DNA of 64,000 nt from Croceibacterium_A sp044506565 (GCA_044506565.1 JBIQKN010000001.1:1-64000), one strand, 5' to 3'. Shown: positions 35,471 to 43,768, numbered from the stretch's first letter. The notes: generated from the sequence alone by a model not told the origin. Numbers and translations are program-made.

Positions 35471-36259
35471 TTAGAACGTCGAGGTCGTCGCGCCACCGTC
35501 GATCACGAGGCTCTGGCCGGTGACGTAGTTCGCCTGCGCGCTGCAGAACATCGCCACGAACGCGCCGACATCGTCGCAGTCGCCGAAACGGCCCGCGGCG
35601 ATGCGCCATTCGCGCGAGAATTCGGCGACCTCCTGCTCGTAAGTCGTCCCCTTGACCTGCGCCCGTTCGGTGAATTGCGCCTCGACGAACGCGCTGTGGT
35701 GCATCCCCGGCAGCAGGTTGTTGATCGTCACGTTGTGCTTGGCGACCACTTTCGACACCGCCACCGTGTAGTTGGCCAGCGCGGCGCGCGTGGCGCCCGA
35801 GAGCACGCGGATCTCGCCCGGGTACTTGGCCGCCACCGTGGCGATGTTGACGATCCGCCCCCACCCCCGCGCGACCATGCCGTCAAGCACCGCGCGCATG
35901 AACTCGACCGGCGAGAGCAGCGAGATCTCGATCGCCTCGCGCCACTGCTCGCCGGTGATCGCGCGATAGTCGGGCGTCATCGGCGGCGGCGCGCAGGTGC
36001 CGACGAGGATGTCGGGCTCGGGGCACGCGGCGAGGATCCGTTCGCGCCCTTCCGCCGTGCTGTGATCGGCGCAGACGGGGGTGACCGAAGCGCCGGTTTG
36101 CTCGGCAATCTCCGCGCAGGCGCGCACCAGCCGGTCCTCGGTGCGGGCCGAGACAAACAGCTCGACGCCTTCGCGCGCGAGCGCCAGCACCGCGCTGCGC
36201 CCCATCCCCGCGCTGCCGCCGTTGACGATCGCCTTGCGGCCCCTGATTCCCAGATCCAT
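35471..36259 (-). CDS. SDR-family protein with atypical active site
   Basis: A 262-residue short-chain dehydrogenase-like protein. The Rossmann start is GRKAIVNGGSAGMGRSAVLALAREG, so the classical TGxxxGxG is NGGSAGMG. GRIVNIATVAAKYPGEIRVLSGATRAALANYT aligns to the catalytic segment, but the YxxxK pair reads SxxxR, and the preceding Ser is Thr. The C-terminus (NYVTGQSLVIDGGATTSTF) is typical. A subgroup of SDR-like proteins lacks the catalytic tetrad in this way; its reaction is uncertain. It lies 99 bp downstream of a CoA-transferase gene on the same strand, probably the last gene of the long operon. Confidence 0.85.
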   Translation of the reverse strand: MDLGIRGRKAIVNGGSAGMGRSAVLALAREGVELFVSARTEDRLVRACAEIAEQTGASVTPVCADHSTAEGRERILAACPEPDILVGTCAPPPMTPDYRAITGEQWREAIEISLLSPVEFMRAVLDGMVARGWGRIVNIATVAAKYPGEIRVLSGATRAALANYTVAVSKVVAKHNVTINNLLPGMHHSAFVEAQFTERAQVKGTTYEQEVAEFSREWRIAAGRFGDCDDVGAFVAMFCSAQANYVTGQSLVIDGGATTSTF

Positions 36260-36358
36260 CCTCGCTCCCGCCTCAGGGGCGCATGCCGACGTGCATGCTT
36301 ACCGTGATGACCCTGCCCCCCCCGTTAGCCGCTGCAAAAGACGGGTACGCAGTCTCCG

Positions 36359-37531
36359 TCAAGGCCCTGTGCCGTCCTCGCCGCCCTCTAGCCAGGCGAG
36401 AATCTCGGCCCGATCGCCATCGAGCTTCGGAGGGATGGCGGAGGACGTCGAGCCCCCTGGATGGATGCGGAAGCCAGCATTGGGAATGACCGGCCTCCCG
36501 CCGGGCGGAACCGTATCGAGCGCAACCCGCTCGAGGCCGCTATCACCCATGAGTTCGGCCGCCTCCCCGACGCGGCGGACCATGCCGCAGGGTATCCCCC
36601 GCTCGCTCATCTCCCTCTCGAGCCGCGCCGCGTCCTTCTTGGCCAGCTCGGCCGCGAGCTCGGCGTACAACGCGTCGAAGTTGGCCCGCTGCGCTTCGGG
36701 CGTCGCATAGCGCGGATCGGCCAGCCAGTCCTCGCGGCCGAGATACTCGGCGAGCGCCGCGAACTGCTTCGGCAGCACGACCCCGAGCGATATCTGCCTG
36801 CCGTCGCGCGCGGTGAAGAGCGCCGAGCTGGGAAGGCCGCTGTAACCCGTATTGCCCATGCGCGGCATTTCCTCGCCAGCCAGCAAGTAGGGGGTCAGCG
36901 CCGAGGTCATGAACGCGAGGCTCGCATTCAGCATCGAGACGTCGATGTAGGAGCCGCCCCCGCCGCGCTCGCGGCGCAGCAGCGCCGAGAGGATGGCGAT
37001 CGCGGCGGTCTGGCCGGTCAGGGTGTCGACGATGGGGAAGCCCACCCGCACCGGCGGATCGCCCTCGGCGCCGCCGAGCATCATCATTCCGCTTGTCGCC
37101 TGGACGATGTTGTCGATCGCCGGCCAGTCCCGGTAGGGGCCATCCTGCCCGTATCCGGAGATCGAACAGAAGACGATGTCGCGATTGTACTCGCGCACCG
37201 CCTCGTAGCCGAAGCCGAGGCGGCCGATAACGCCGGGCCGGAAGTTCTCGATCAGCACGTCCGATCGCTCGACGATCCGGCGAGCGATCAGCGCGTCGTC
37301 CGCCTGTTTCAGGTCGAGCGCGATCGACCGCTTGCCTGCGTTCGCGGCGATGAACGCGGGGCTCATTCCCTCGAACCGGCGGTCGCCCCGGTAGGCGCGA
37401 AACGTGTCGCCGCCGGGCGATTCGATCTTGATGACCTCCGCTCCGAGCAGCGAGAGAAGGTGCGTCGCATAGGGCCCGGCCATCACGTGGCTGAAGTCGG
37501 CCACACGATATCCGGCGAGCGGCTTGGTCAT
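36359..37531 (-). CDS. Class III CoA-transferase (CaiB/BaiF family)
   Basis: A 390-residue CaiB/BaiF CoA-transferase: PLAGYRVADFSHVMAGPYATHLLSLLGAEVIKIESPGGD, NAGKRSIALDLKQADD, ENFRPGVIGRLGFGYEAV, SISGYGQDGPYRDWPAIDNIVQATSGMM and the catalytic Asp segment GGGSYIDVSMLNASLAF. Such enzymes activate a carboxylic acid by moving CoA from an acyl-CoA donor. The Met before TKPLAG has GGAG about 6 bp upstream; the frame further up runs inside the hydrolase gene. It overlaps the hydrolase gene by 4 bp and is followed by the SDR gene. Confidence 0.92.
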   Translation of the reverse strand: MTKPLAGYRVADFSHVMAGPYATHLLSLLGAEVIKIESPGGDTFRAYRGDRRFEGMSPAFIAANAGKRSIALDLKQADDALIARRIVERSDVLIENFRPGVIGRLGFGYEAVREYNRDIVFCSISGYGQDGPYRDWPAIDNIVQATSGMMMLGGAEGDPPVRVGFPIVDTLTGQTAAIAILSALLRRERGGGGSYIDVSMLNASLAFMTSALTPYLLAGEEMPRMGNTGYSGLPSSALFTARDGRQISLGVVLPKQFAALAEYLGREDWLADPRYATPEAQRANFDALYAELAAELAKKDAARLEREMSERGIPCGMVRRVGEAAELMGDSGLERVALDTVPPGGRPVIPNAGFRIHPGGSTSSAIPPKLDGDRAEILAWLEGGEDGTGP

Positions 37532-38475
37532 GGAAACTCCGGAAACTGTTTGCGCTGGACCGTCCAGCCAAATGAAGTGCAGAGCCGGCAATGCGGGCCG
37601 ACGAACCAGCGGGCCGCCTGGGCGTCTCCCTTGAGGTGCCAGTCGAGCCAGGCCACGCCCACGCGGGCCCAGTCGCCGCCATTGGCGACGCCGAGCGTTC
37701 CGCCGTGGCCGACCGGAAGATTGGCCAACATTACCGGGACGTGGTCGATCCTGGCGAAGTCGTCGGAGCCGTTGGGAAACGCGATGTCCTCCGGCCCGCC
37801 GAGAAAGTAGGCCACCGGGGTATGGAGCCGCTCGAGGTCGTCCTTGGTGATCTGGACCCCGCTCAGGCCGGAACCGGGCCTGTTGTAGACGCCGCTGGCG
37901 AAGGCCACGACCGTATCCACGCGCGGGTCCGCTCCCGCGGAAAGCGCCTGAAGTCCGCCGCAGCTGTGCCCCATCGCGGCCACGCGGCTACTGTCCACGC
38001 GCCCCGCGAGCGCACCGTCTCGGGAGTTCGCGCGCTCGGCCCAGTCGATAGCGCCGAGGTACTGGGCGACCGAAGTCTCGTCCGCCGTGCGGGCTGGGGA
38101 CGCCGGCGGTGCATCGTCCGCGGGTCGAGGACGCGAGACGGCCGGACCGTCCCGCGGAGGCACTTCCTCGCGAGGGCTGCCATTGGCGATCACGAGGTAG
38201 CCATGACTGGCGATCTCGCGCAGGAAATGGCTCGCGCTGAGACCGTTGTCGCGGCAGGCGCCGTTGCCCCAGACGACTACCGGCAGGGGATCGTCGGGGA
38301 GCTGCAAAGGCCGGTAGACGGTGTAGCCGGGCGCGTCCGGCCATGCCTCGGCCACGGCCGGATAGGGGCCGCTGCCGGCGGGTTCGCCGATCTGGCGGGG
38401 ACGATCGCCTTGGGCCGAGGCAACTGCCGACGACATGGCAACGATGAGGCTCGCGATCAGGTATCCCTTCTTCAT
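37528..38475 (-). CDS. Exported alpha/beta hydrolase, paralogue of the 29-kb fusion protein
   Basis: A 315-residue protein with signal MKKGYLIASLIVAMSSAVASAQ. The alpha/beta hydrolase core has LPVVVWGNGACRDNG, EIASHGYLVIANG, the nucleophile VAAMGHSCGGLQAL and PVGHGGTLGV, ending CRLCTSFGWTVQRKQF. The order and many residues match the C-terminal half of the double hydrolase at 29162, so both come from one duplication. Probably an esterase on a related substrate. Start Met chosen at the signal peptide; a GTG at 38490 is an alternative. It overlaps DctP and the CoA-transferase gene by 4 bp each. Confidence 0.82.
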   Translation of the reverse strand: MKKGYLIASLIVAMSSAVASAQGDRPRQIGEPAGSGPYPAVAEAWPDAPGYTVYRPLQLPDDPLPVVVWGNGACRDNGLSASHFLREIASHGYLVIANGSPREEVPPRDGPAVSRPRPADDAPPASPARTADETSVAQYLGAIDWAERANSRDGALAGRVDSSRVAAMGHSCGGLQALSAGADPRVDTVVAFASGVYNRPGSGLSGVQITKDDLERLHTPVAYFLGGPEDIAFPNGSDDFARIDHVPVMLANLPVGHGGTLGVANGGDWARVGVAWLDWHLKGDAQAARWFVGPHCRLCTSFGWTVQRKQFPEFP

Positions 38476-39503
38476 GCCGGCACCTCGCAACGGATCTGAT
38501 CCCGCGCCGCCACGCTGTTCCTGGCCAGGCGGAACGTGTCCAGCCCGTCGATGCCGAACCTCTCCAGCGCCTGCGCGTTGCGTTGGGCATCGTCGAGATA
38601 GAGCCGGTCGAACCGCTCCTGGTCGGCCGCCGACACGGTGGTGAACTGGATGCCGCGTTTGCGCGCCTCGGCCATCCCGCGTTCGCTTGCCGCCCGGTTC
38701 TCTTCGGCAATCGCCGCCTCCCAGACCGGGATGCCCTGCTCGAGAACCGCTCTTTGGTCGTCAGTGAGGCTGTTCCATTTCTCGAGGCTCATCGCGCGGG
38801 CGGGATAGGCGCCGCGCGGGATCGCCAGTGTCGAATAGTGGCGGGCGATCTCGGCGAAGTGCAGCGCGGCAAACGTATCCGGCGGTGCGATCACGCCGTC
38901 GATCACCCCCTTCGACATCGCCGAATAGACTTCGCCCATCGGCATGTTGACCGGGTCGGCCCCGATCCGCTCGAGCACGCGCAGCAGCTCGGTCGGGGCG
39001 CGCAGCCGCAGCCCTTTGAGGTCTGCCAGGCTGCGTACCGGCCGGTCGCGGGTGACGATCCCGGGGATCAGGCCGCCCTGCACCGCCAGCACCTTGAGCC
39101 CCGCCAGCTCCTCGGCGATCTGCGGCGTGTGGCGCTCGAGGCAGCGATAGAGCGCCACCTGCGATTCGATGCTGTCCACCCCGCTGTAGAAGCCGGACTG
39201 CATGCGGATCAGGTGCGTCCCGCCGCGGACGTAGATCGGCGTGACCAGCCCGATGTCCGCCACGCCGTGGCGCAGCTCCTCCATCGACATCTCGGAGGAC
39301 AGCAGCCCGCCCGACCAGACCGGCCGGATGCGCAGCGTGCCGCCGCTGCGTTCCTCGACGAACTTCATCCAGCGGATGTCGGCGCGGCTGAACGGATGCG
39401 ACGGGCTGTAGGGGCTGGCGTAGACCAGCTCGGTCACGCCCTCCGGCGCCGGGCGCGCGCAGGCGGCGACCAGCAGCGCCAGCAGGGCGGCCAGCAGCCT
39501 CAC
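38472..39503 (-). CDS. dctP: TRAP transporter substrate-binding protein DctP, lipoprotein type
   Basis: A 343-residue solute-binding protein: VYASPYSPSHPFSRADIRWMKFVEERSGGTLRI, GVADIGLVTPIYV, and the carboxylate-binding signature region LKGLRLRAPTELLRVLERIGADPVNMPMGEVYSAMSKGVIDGVIAPP. The signal MRLLAALLALLVAAC has a lipobox, so it is likely anchored in the membrane instead of freely periplasmic, which is unusual for DctP. It is separated from dctQ/dctM by the dehydratase-like and CoA-transferase genes but lies in the same operon. The ligand is expected to be an organic acid. Confidence 0.9.
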   Translation of the reverse strand: MRLLAALLALLVAACARPAPEGVTELVYASPYSPSHPFSRADIRWMKFVEERSGGTLRIRPVWSGGLLSSEMSMEELRHGVADIGLVTPIYVRGGTHLIRMQSGFYSGVDSIESQVALYRCLERHTPQIAEELAGLKVLAVQGGLIPGIVTRDRPVRSLADLKGLRLRAPTELLRVLERIGADPVNMPMGEVYSAMSKGVIDGVIAPPDTFAALHFAEIARHYSTLAIPRGAYPARAMSLEKWNSLTDDQRAVLEQGIPVWEAAIAEENRAASERGMAEARKRGIQFTTVSAADQERFDRLYLDDAQRNAQALERFGIDGLDTFRLARNSVAARDQIRCEVPA

Positions 39504-40810
39504 GCGAGCCCCCGGTCGTGCAGGAACTGCGCGACAAGCCCGACCATCCGGTCGTGGTCCCAGTTGCGCGCATCGACCATGTCGGCATCGATCGTCAGCA
39601 CCGGGACGCCGGCTGCCTCGAGCGAAAGCCCGGTCAGCCGCGTTCCCGACTGGGAGAGCCGGTTATCCGGGGGCAGGAGCTGAACCGCCGCGTCGATGCC
39701 GCACCGGCGCGCTTCGCTGACCATCCACTCGTTCATCCACGGCGGCAGGTGCAGCACCTCGTTCATCGAGCAGATCCGGCTGGCCAGCGCGCTCATCGGG
39801 TCGCCCTGGATCTCGCGAATGTACTGCGCCCCGGAAAACGGCAGGTACATCGACCAGACGAACACCGCGCCCAACCGCTCCTCGAGCGCCTGGTAGAAAC
39901 CGGGATCGTGCCAGACACCGGCCCCGATCCACATCAGGCGGATCCGCTCGTTGGTCGATGCCCCGAGACCCTGCCCGGTGCGCTCGAGCACTTCGTCGCG
40001 GAACCTGCGGGCATGCGAGACGGCCCAGTCCGATCCGCGGTGCCATTGCGGGATCATCGTGTTGGGCATCTGCTCGGCGATCGAAACCGGGCACGGCCGC
40101 GCCTCGCCGATCGCCCGCGCGGCCTGCCACAGGTAGTCTTCCTGCTCGTTCACGCGCTCCATCAGGTGATGCAGCTTCGCTTCGTCGAACCGGCGGCCCG
40201 TGCGCTGCTCGAGCAGCGCGATCAGGTCGCGCATCTCTGCCACCAGCAGCGCGATGCGGTCCGGGTCATAGACCGCGCGCCATTCGCTTCGCGAATGCGC
40301 GAACCACTCCGGATCCTTCTCCGGCCAGGCCGGGGCCTCGAGCGGGAAGAACTCGCTCCCCAGCGCGTCGGCCCATTGCCCGAACACATGCTGGATGCAG
40401 TCGCAGGTCAGCCTCGCGACGAGAACCGTGGGGGTCGGCAGCCCACCCCACGGTGCCGTCGCAGGATCGTTGGCGAGCGTGCAGGCGAAGCCGAGCGAAC
40501 AGTACTTGCAACCGTTCCCGGGATAGCCGTGTTCGGCAAGCACCTCGAAATAGCGGCCCGAAAGCTGCTTCGCCGAAATGTAGGCCGACCACCACTGGTT
40601 GGTGATGATCGGGATGTCCATCGCGTGGAAGATCTCGTGCGGGGTGTCGGCCTGCACGATCGCGAACGGTTCACCCTCGTCGACCACGCGCCGGCGCAAG
40701 TCGGCGACGTACTGCTTCTGGTAGGCGGTCGCCTCGCCGGTGCTCGCCAGCGTCTTGCGGCTGCGGTGCCCCGTCGGCGCGGGGCGCACGTCCTGCGGCG
40801 ACGAGGTCAT
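39500..40810 (-). CDS. 2-hydroxyacyl-CoA dehydratase-like large subunit (HgdA/FldB type)
   Basis: A 436-residue member of the 2-hydroxyacyl-CoA dehydratase/benzoyl-CoA reductase family. Evidence: DTPHEIFHAMDIPIITNQWWSAYISAKQ, GYPGNGCKYCSLGFAC (Cys 101, 104, 110), LTCDCIQHVFGQW (Cys 136, 138) and the C-terminal GVPVLTIDADMVDARNW. Family enzymes hold [4Fe-4S] clusters and dehydrate 2-hydroxyacyl-CoA by ketyl radicals after one-electron activation by an ATPase. The C-terminal cysteine expected near NR(S)C is absent: NRLSQSG at 383-389. It overlaps the tandem CoA-transferase gene and dctP by 4 bp each. The activator gene is not in the window. Confidence 0.78.
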   Translation of the reverse strand: MTSSPQDVRPAPTGHRSRKTLASTGEATAYQKQYVADLRRRVVDEGEPFAIVQADTPHEIFHAMDIPIITNQWWSAYISAKQLSGRYFEVLAEHGYPGNGCKYCSLGFACTLANDPATAPWGGLPTPTVLVARLTCDCIQHVFGQWADALGSEFFPLEAPAWPEKDPEWFAHSRSEWRAVYDPDRIALLVAEMRDLIALLEQRTGRRFDEAKLHHLMERVNEQEDYLWQAARAIGEARPCPVSIAEQMPNTMIPQWHRGSDWAVSHARRFRDEVLERTGQGLGASTNERIRLMWIGAGVWHDPGFYQALEERLGAVFVWSMYLPFSGAQYIREIQGDPMSALASRICSMNEVLHLPPWMNEWMVSEARRCGIDAAVQLLPPDNRLSQSGTRLTGLSLEAAGVPVLTIDADMVDARNWDHDRMVGLVAQFLHDRGLA

Positions 40811-42894
40811 TGGAATACTCCTGCGCTCTCGAGTTCGGCAATGCGCTCGGGCGTCATGCCGCTGAGCGTACGAGCGATCTCTTCGACGTGTTCGCCGATG
40901 CGCGGTGCCCGGAACGGCTCGGGCACGTCGCGCGAGAAGCGGATCGGCGTCGCGATGTGCCCGAACGGGCCGAGCAGCGGATGATCGAGCGTGACGAGTG
41001 CGTCTCGCTCGGCAAGTTGCGGATCGCGTTCGAGCATGTCTTCGGCATCCTGCACCACCCCCGCGGCGATACCGGCCGCCTGCAGCTCGGCAACGATGGC
41101 GTGGTCCTCGCGGGTGGCGCACCAGCCGGCAGGATCCTCGCCGGCGATTGCCGCGAACTTCGCCCGGTCGTCCTCGTCGAACAGCGATACCGCGACCCAG
41201 CGATCCTCGCCTGCGGCGCGCAGCACATCCTGCCAGAGCACGCCGGGAGCCGCGTTGCCGGTTCGCTGGGGCGTTTCGCCCCGTCGCGCCGCGGCGATGA
41301 ACTCGCGCATCTGCTGCACGCAGATCTCGTACATCGAAGCGTCGACGTGACAGCCCCGCCCGGTCTCGCGGCGATACTGCAGGGCTGCGGCGACATGGGC
41401 GGCCATCACGTAGGGCACGATCACGTCGCCGTAAGGGACGGCGCCGGGAATCACCGGATCGCGGTCGGGATACCCGGTCAGGTAGGTCCGGCTCGAAAGC
41501 GCGCCGCCCGTGCCGTCGACGCCCCATTCCTGCGCCAGCGGTCCGGTCTGGCCGAACACGCTGCCCGAGACCATCACAATCCCGGGGTTGCGCGCGGCGA
41601 GCGCGTCGTAGTCGAGCCCGAGCTTCTTCATCGTGCCGGGCGAGAAGTTCTCAACGACGACATCCGCCCACTCGATCAGCGGATCGAGCACTTCGCGCGA
41701 CCGCGGGTCCTTCATGTTGAGCGACAGGCTGCGCTTCGAGGTGTTGAGGTGCGCGAACCAAGGCTTGTCGTCGAAGTTGCCCGGCTGCGAGGCGGAGACC
41801 TGCACGTCGAGCCGCGCAAGGTCTGGGCGGGTCCGGCTCTCCACCTTGACCACCTCGGCGCCGAGATCGCCGAGCGTCTTGGTCGTGATCGAGCCGACCA
41901 GCGCCCAGGCGAAATCGAGCACGCGGACTCCCGACAGCGGCCCTGGCCTGGTCCCCGTGCAAATCGCAGGAGGCTCGGAGACAGAGCGACCTTCGCGGAT
42001 CGCGGCGAACCTCTCCGGCAAGCCGTCCGCCGTGTCGAAGAAGCCCCGCGCCGCGAGATGCGGATCGGCCAGCACGTCGGCCGGCTCCTGAACGACGCAG
42101 GCGTTGATCCCGCGCCGGCGGCCCTCGCTCGCGATTTCGGCCTTGGTACGCGAGGCGAAGAAGTCGGCGATCGCCCGCTCCCATTCGGCGCGCGTTTCCG
42201 CCGGCAGGGTCGACCGGTTGTAGGCCAGCCAGTCGGTGCCGCGCATCGGGTTCGCCATGCCGACCTCGTCGATCCAGTCGGACAGCGCCTGGTTGGCAGG
42301 CGCCCCGAGGCGTCCGGTCATCAGCGAGTGGAAGCACCAGCCGTCGGCCAGCTTCCAGATCGCCCGAACGGTCGCCTTGCCATAGGCGAGCGCCCCGCCC
42401 GCGCGGTGCAGCTTGCGCCGGTCGAACTGCCACACGAGCACGCCGTTGTAATTGCGGCTCAGGGCGACCTGCTGGATGGACACGTCAACATGCTGCCCCT
42501 TGCCATGCGTGCCACGCGCGTAGTGCGCGCTCAGTGCGCCCGCCGCGGCCACCATGTCGGCGTGAAAGGTACAGGCGTCACCCGCTTCCTTGACCGGCGG
42601 CAGGCCCGGTTCGCCGGTTACGCGCAGCGCCCCGCCCATGGCCGAAGCGACGAACTCCTTGCCCCGCCAGGCGCTGCGCGGGCCGCCCGATCCGAACGTG
42701 GTGACCGAGACATGGATCGTGCGCTCGTCGAGTTCGAGCTCGCCAAGGGTATCGAGGCCAAGGTCGTCGATGACGAACGAGGCCCCTTCGATCCCGCCGC
42801 CGAGCTCGGCGCCGAGCGAGGCCAGGAACCTCGCCAAAGGCCGGTCGGCCATCGTCCCGAGCACTGCGACGCGGTGTCCGACCAACGGCTTCAC
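40807..42894 (-). CDS. Tandem-fused class III CoA-transferase
   Basis: A 695-residue protein with two CaiB/BaiF modules. Residues 1-297: PLVGHRVAVLGTMADRPLARFLASLGAEL, shortened (no NxxKRSLxLDL segment), then GSGGPRSAWRGKEFVASAMGG and a catalytic Asp motif KGQHVDVSIQQVALSRN. Residues 320-695: a full-length module, LSGVRVLDFAWALVGSITTKTLGDLGAEVVKVES, NTSKRSLSLNMKDP, ENFSPGTMKKLGLDY, SGSVFGQTGPLAQEWGVDGTGGA, Asp motif GRGCHVDASMYEICVQ. The usual family protein is about 390-400 residues and works as an interlocked dimer, so the fusion may be an intramolecular dimer. Overlaps both neighbouring dehydratase-like genes by 4 bp. Confidence 0.85.
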   Translation of the reverse strand: MKPLVGHRVAVLGTMADRPLARFLASLGAELGGGIEGASFVIDDLGLDTLGELELDERTIHVSVTTFGSGGPRSAWRGKEFVASAMGGALRVTGEPGLPPVKEAGDACTFHADMVAAAGALSAHYARGTHGKGQHVDVSIQQVALSRNYNGVLVWQFDRRKLHRAGGALAYGKATVRAIWKLADGWCFHSLMTGRLGAPANQALSDWIDEVGMANPMRGTDWLAYNRSTLPAETRAEWERAIADFFASRTKAEIASEGRRRGINACVVQEPADVLADPHLAARGFFDTADGLPERFAAIREGRSVSEPPAICTGTRPGPLSGVRVLDFAWALVGSITTKTLGDLGAEVVKVESRTRPDLARLDVQVSASQPGNFDDKPWFAHLNTSKRSLSLNMKDPRSREVLDPLIEWADVVVENFSPGTMKKLGLDYDALAARNPGIVMVSGSVFGQTGPLAQEWGVDGTGGALSSRTYLTGYPDRDPVIPGAVPYGDVIVPYVMAAHVAAALQYRRETGRGCHVDASMYEICVQQMREFIAAARRGETPQRTGNAAPGVLWQDVLRAAGEDRWVAVSLFDEDDRAKFAAIAGEDPAGWCATREDHAIVAELQAAGIAAGVVQDAEDMLERDPQLAERDALVTLDHPLLGPFGHIATPIRFSRDVPEPFRAPRIGEHVEEIARTLSGMTPERIAELESAGVFQ

Positions 42895-43766
42895 AGGTTC
42901 AGTCCTTTCAGAAATGCTTCAATCTCGGCGGGGGCACCGTCCCCGCCCCGCTCGTCGCGCCGGCTCAGCACGAGCGTCGGCACACCGGCGTCGGCCAGTG
43001 CCTGCCGGACGCGCGGCACCGCCCAGATGCGGGCCTCGTCTTCCTCGGGATGCCACAACACCGCGGCGCGCGCGCCATGCCGCTCCGCCGACGCAACCGT
43101 GCCGGCCGGCAAATCGCCGAAGCCGCGCGCGGCGTTTTGTCGTGCGTGGACCTGCCTGCCGATCGCGACTGCGGGGTCGCCCTCGGTGGCGATGAGCGGC
43201 CCAAGGTCCGACCACTCAACCTCGAGCGTCGGCCCGATCGGTACGAAGCCGGCTTGCTGAACCGCCGCGTGCAGCAGGTCGTGCGGCGGCGGCGTCCCAG
43301 CCAGGAGGCACGCTCGACCGGTCGACAAGCGGGTGGTCCGGGCACGCTGCGCATTGGTCGCCGCGATGCCTTTGCGCAGCGCGTCATCGTCGAGGCCGAG
43401 CTCGGCCGCCAGGCGCCGGACCGCGGCGATCGTGTGTGCCTCGCTCGTCGCCCGCGGGATCTTCGCCACGTCAAAGATCAGCGGCCGCGGACCGCCGACT
43501 ATTCCACGGCGCTGCAACTCGCAGACGTAATAGTAGAGCCGCTGGACCACGTCGTCCCCGCGGCTGAAGACGACCAGCTCCCGATCGTCGAATCGGCCCT
43601 CCGCCCAACCCTCGAGGATCGAACGCGCCCAACGCGGGAACCGGCTCTCGAGCCAGCCGTCGGCCCGCGGTGTCGCCCGCTCGAGGTCCCACGGCAGCGG
43701 ACCGCGTAGCCGACCGCTGGCCATCAGGAGGTCGACAGGAAGACAGGGGCCGAGGGTGCCGATCAT
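42891..43766 (-). CDS. 2-hydroxyacyl-CoA dehydratase-like small subunit (HgdB/FldC type), divergent
   Basis: A 291-residue protein, shorter than the usual 370-430. The order of motifs is that of the family: GPCLPVDLLMASGRL (the entry Cys, residue 8), WARSILEGWAEGRFDDRELVVFSRGDDVVQRLYYY, LIFDVAKIPRATSEAHTIAAVRRLAAELG and the C-terminal GVPTLVLSRRDERGGDGAPAEIEAFLKGL. The Cys normally found before x-R-S and before D-x-x-R-LY are replaced (FPRWARS, SRGDDVVQRLY). Only Cys 8, 82 and 153 remain. It probably pairs with the large subunit two genes downstream. It starts 2 bp after dctM and overlaps the tandem CoA-transferase gene. Confidence 0.7.
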   Translation of the reverse strand: MIGTLGPCLPVDLLMASGRLRGPLPWDLERATPRADGWLESRFPRWARSILEGWAEGRFDDRELVVFSRGDDVVQRLYYYVCELQRRGIVGGPRPLIFDVAKIPRATSEAHTIAAVRRLAAELGLDDDALRKGIAATNAQRARTTRLSTGRACLLAGTPPPHDLLHAAVQQAGFVPIGPTLEVEWSDLGPLIATEGDPAVAIGRQVHARQNAARGFGDLPAGTVASAERHGARAAVLWHPEEDEARIWAVPRVRQALADAGVPTLVLSRRDERGGDGAPAEIEAFLKGLNL

Positions 43767-43768
43767 GG

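Noticed and set aside
39500..41527. 675-codon version of the dehydratase-like large subunit
   Set aside because: The extra 239 residues are Arg-rich and overlap the tandem CoA-transferase in another frame; the ATG at 40810 fits the 4-bp overlap.
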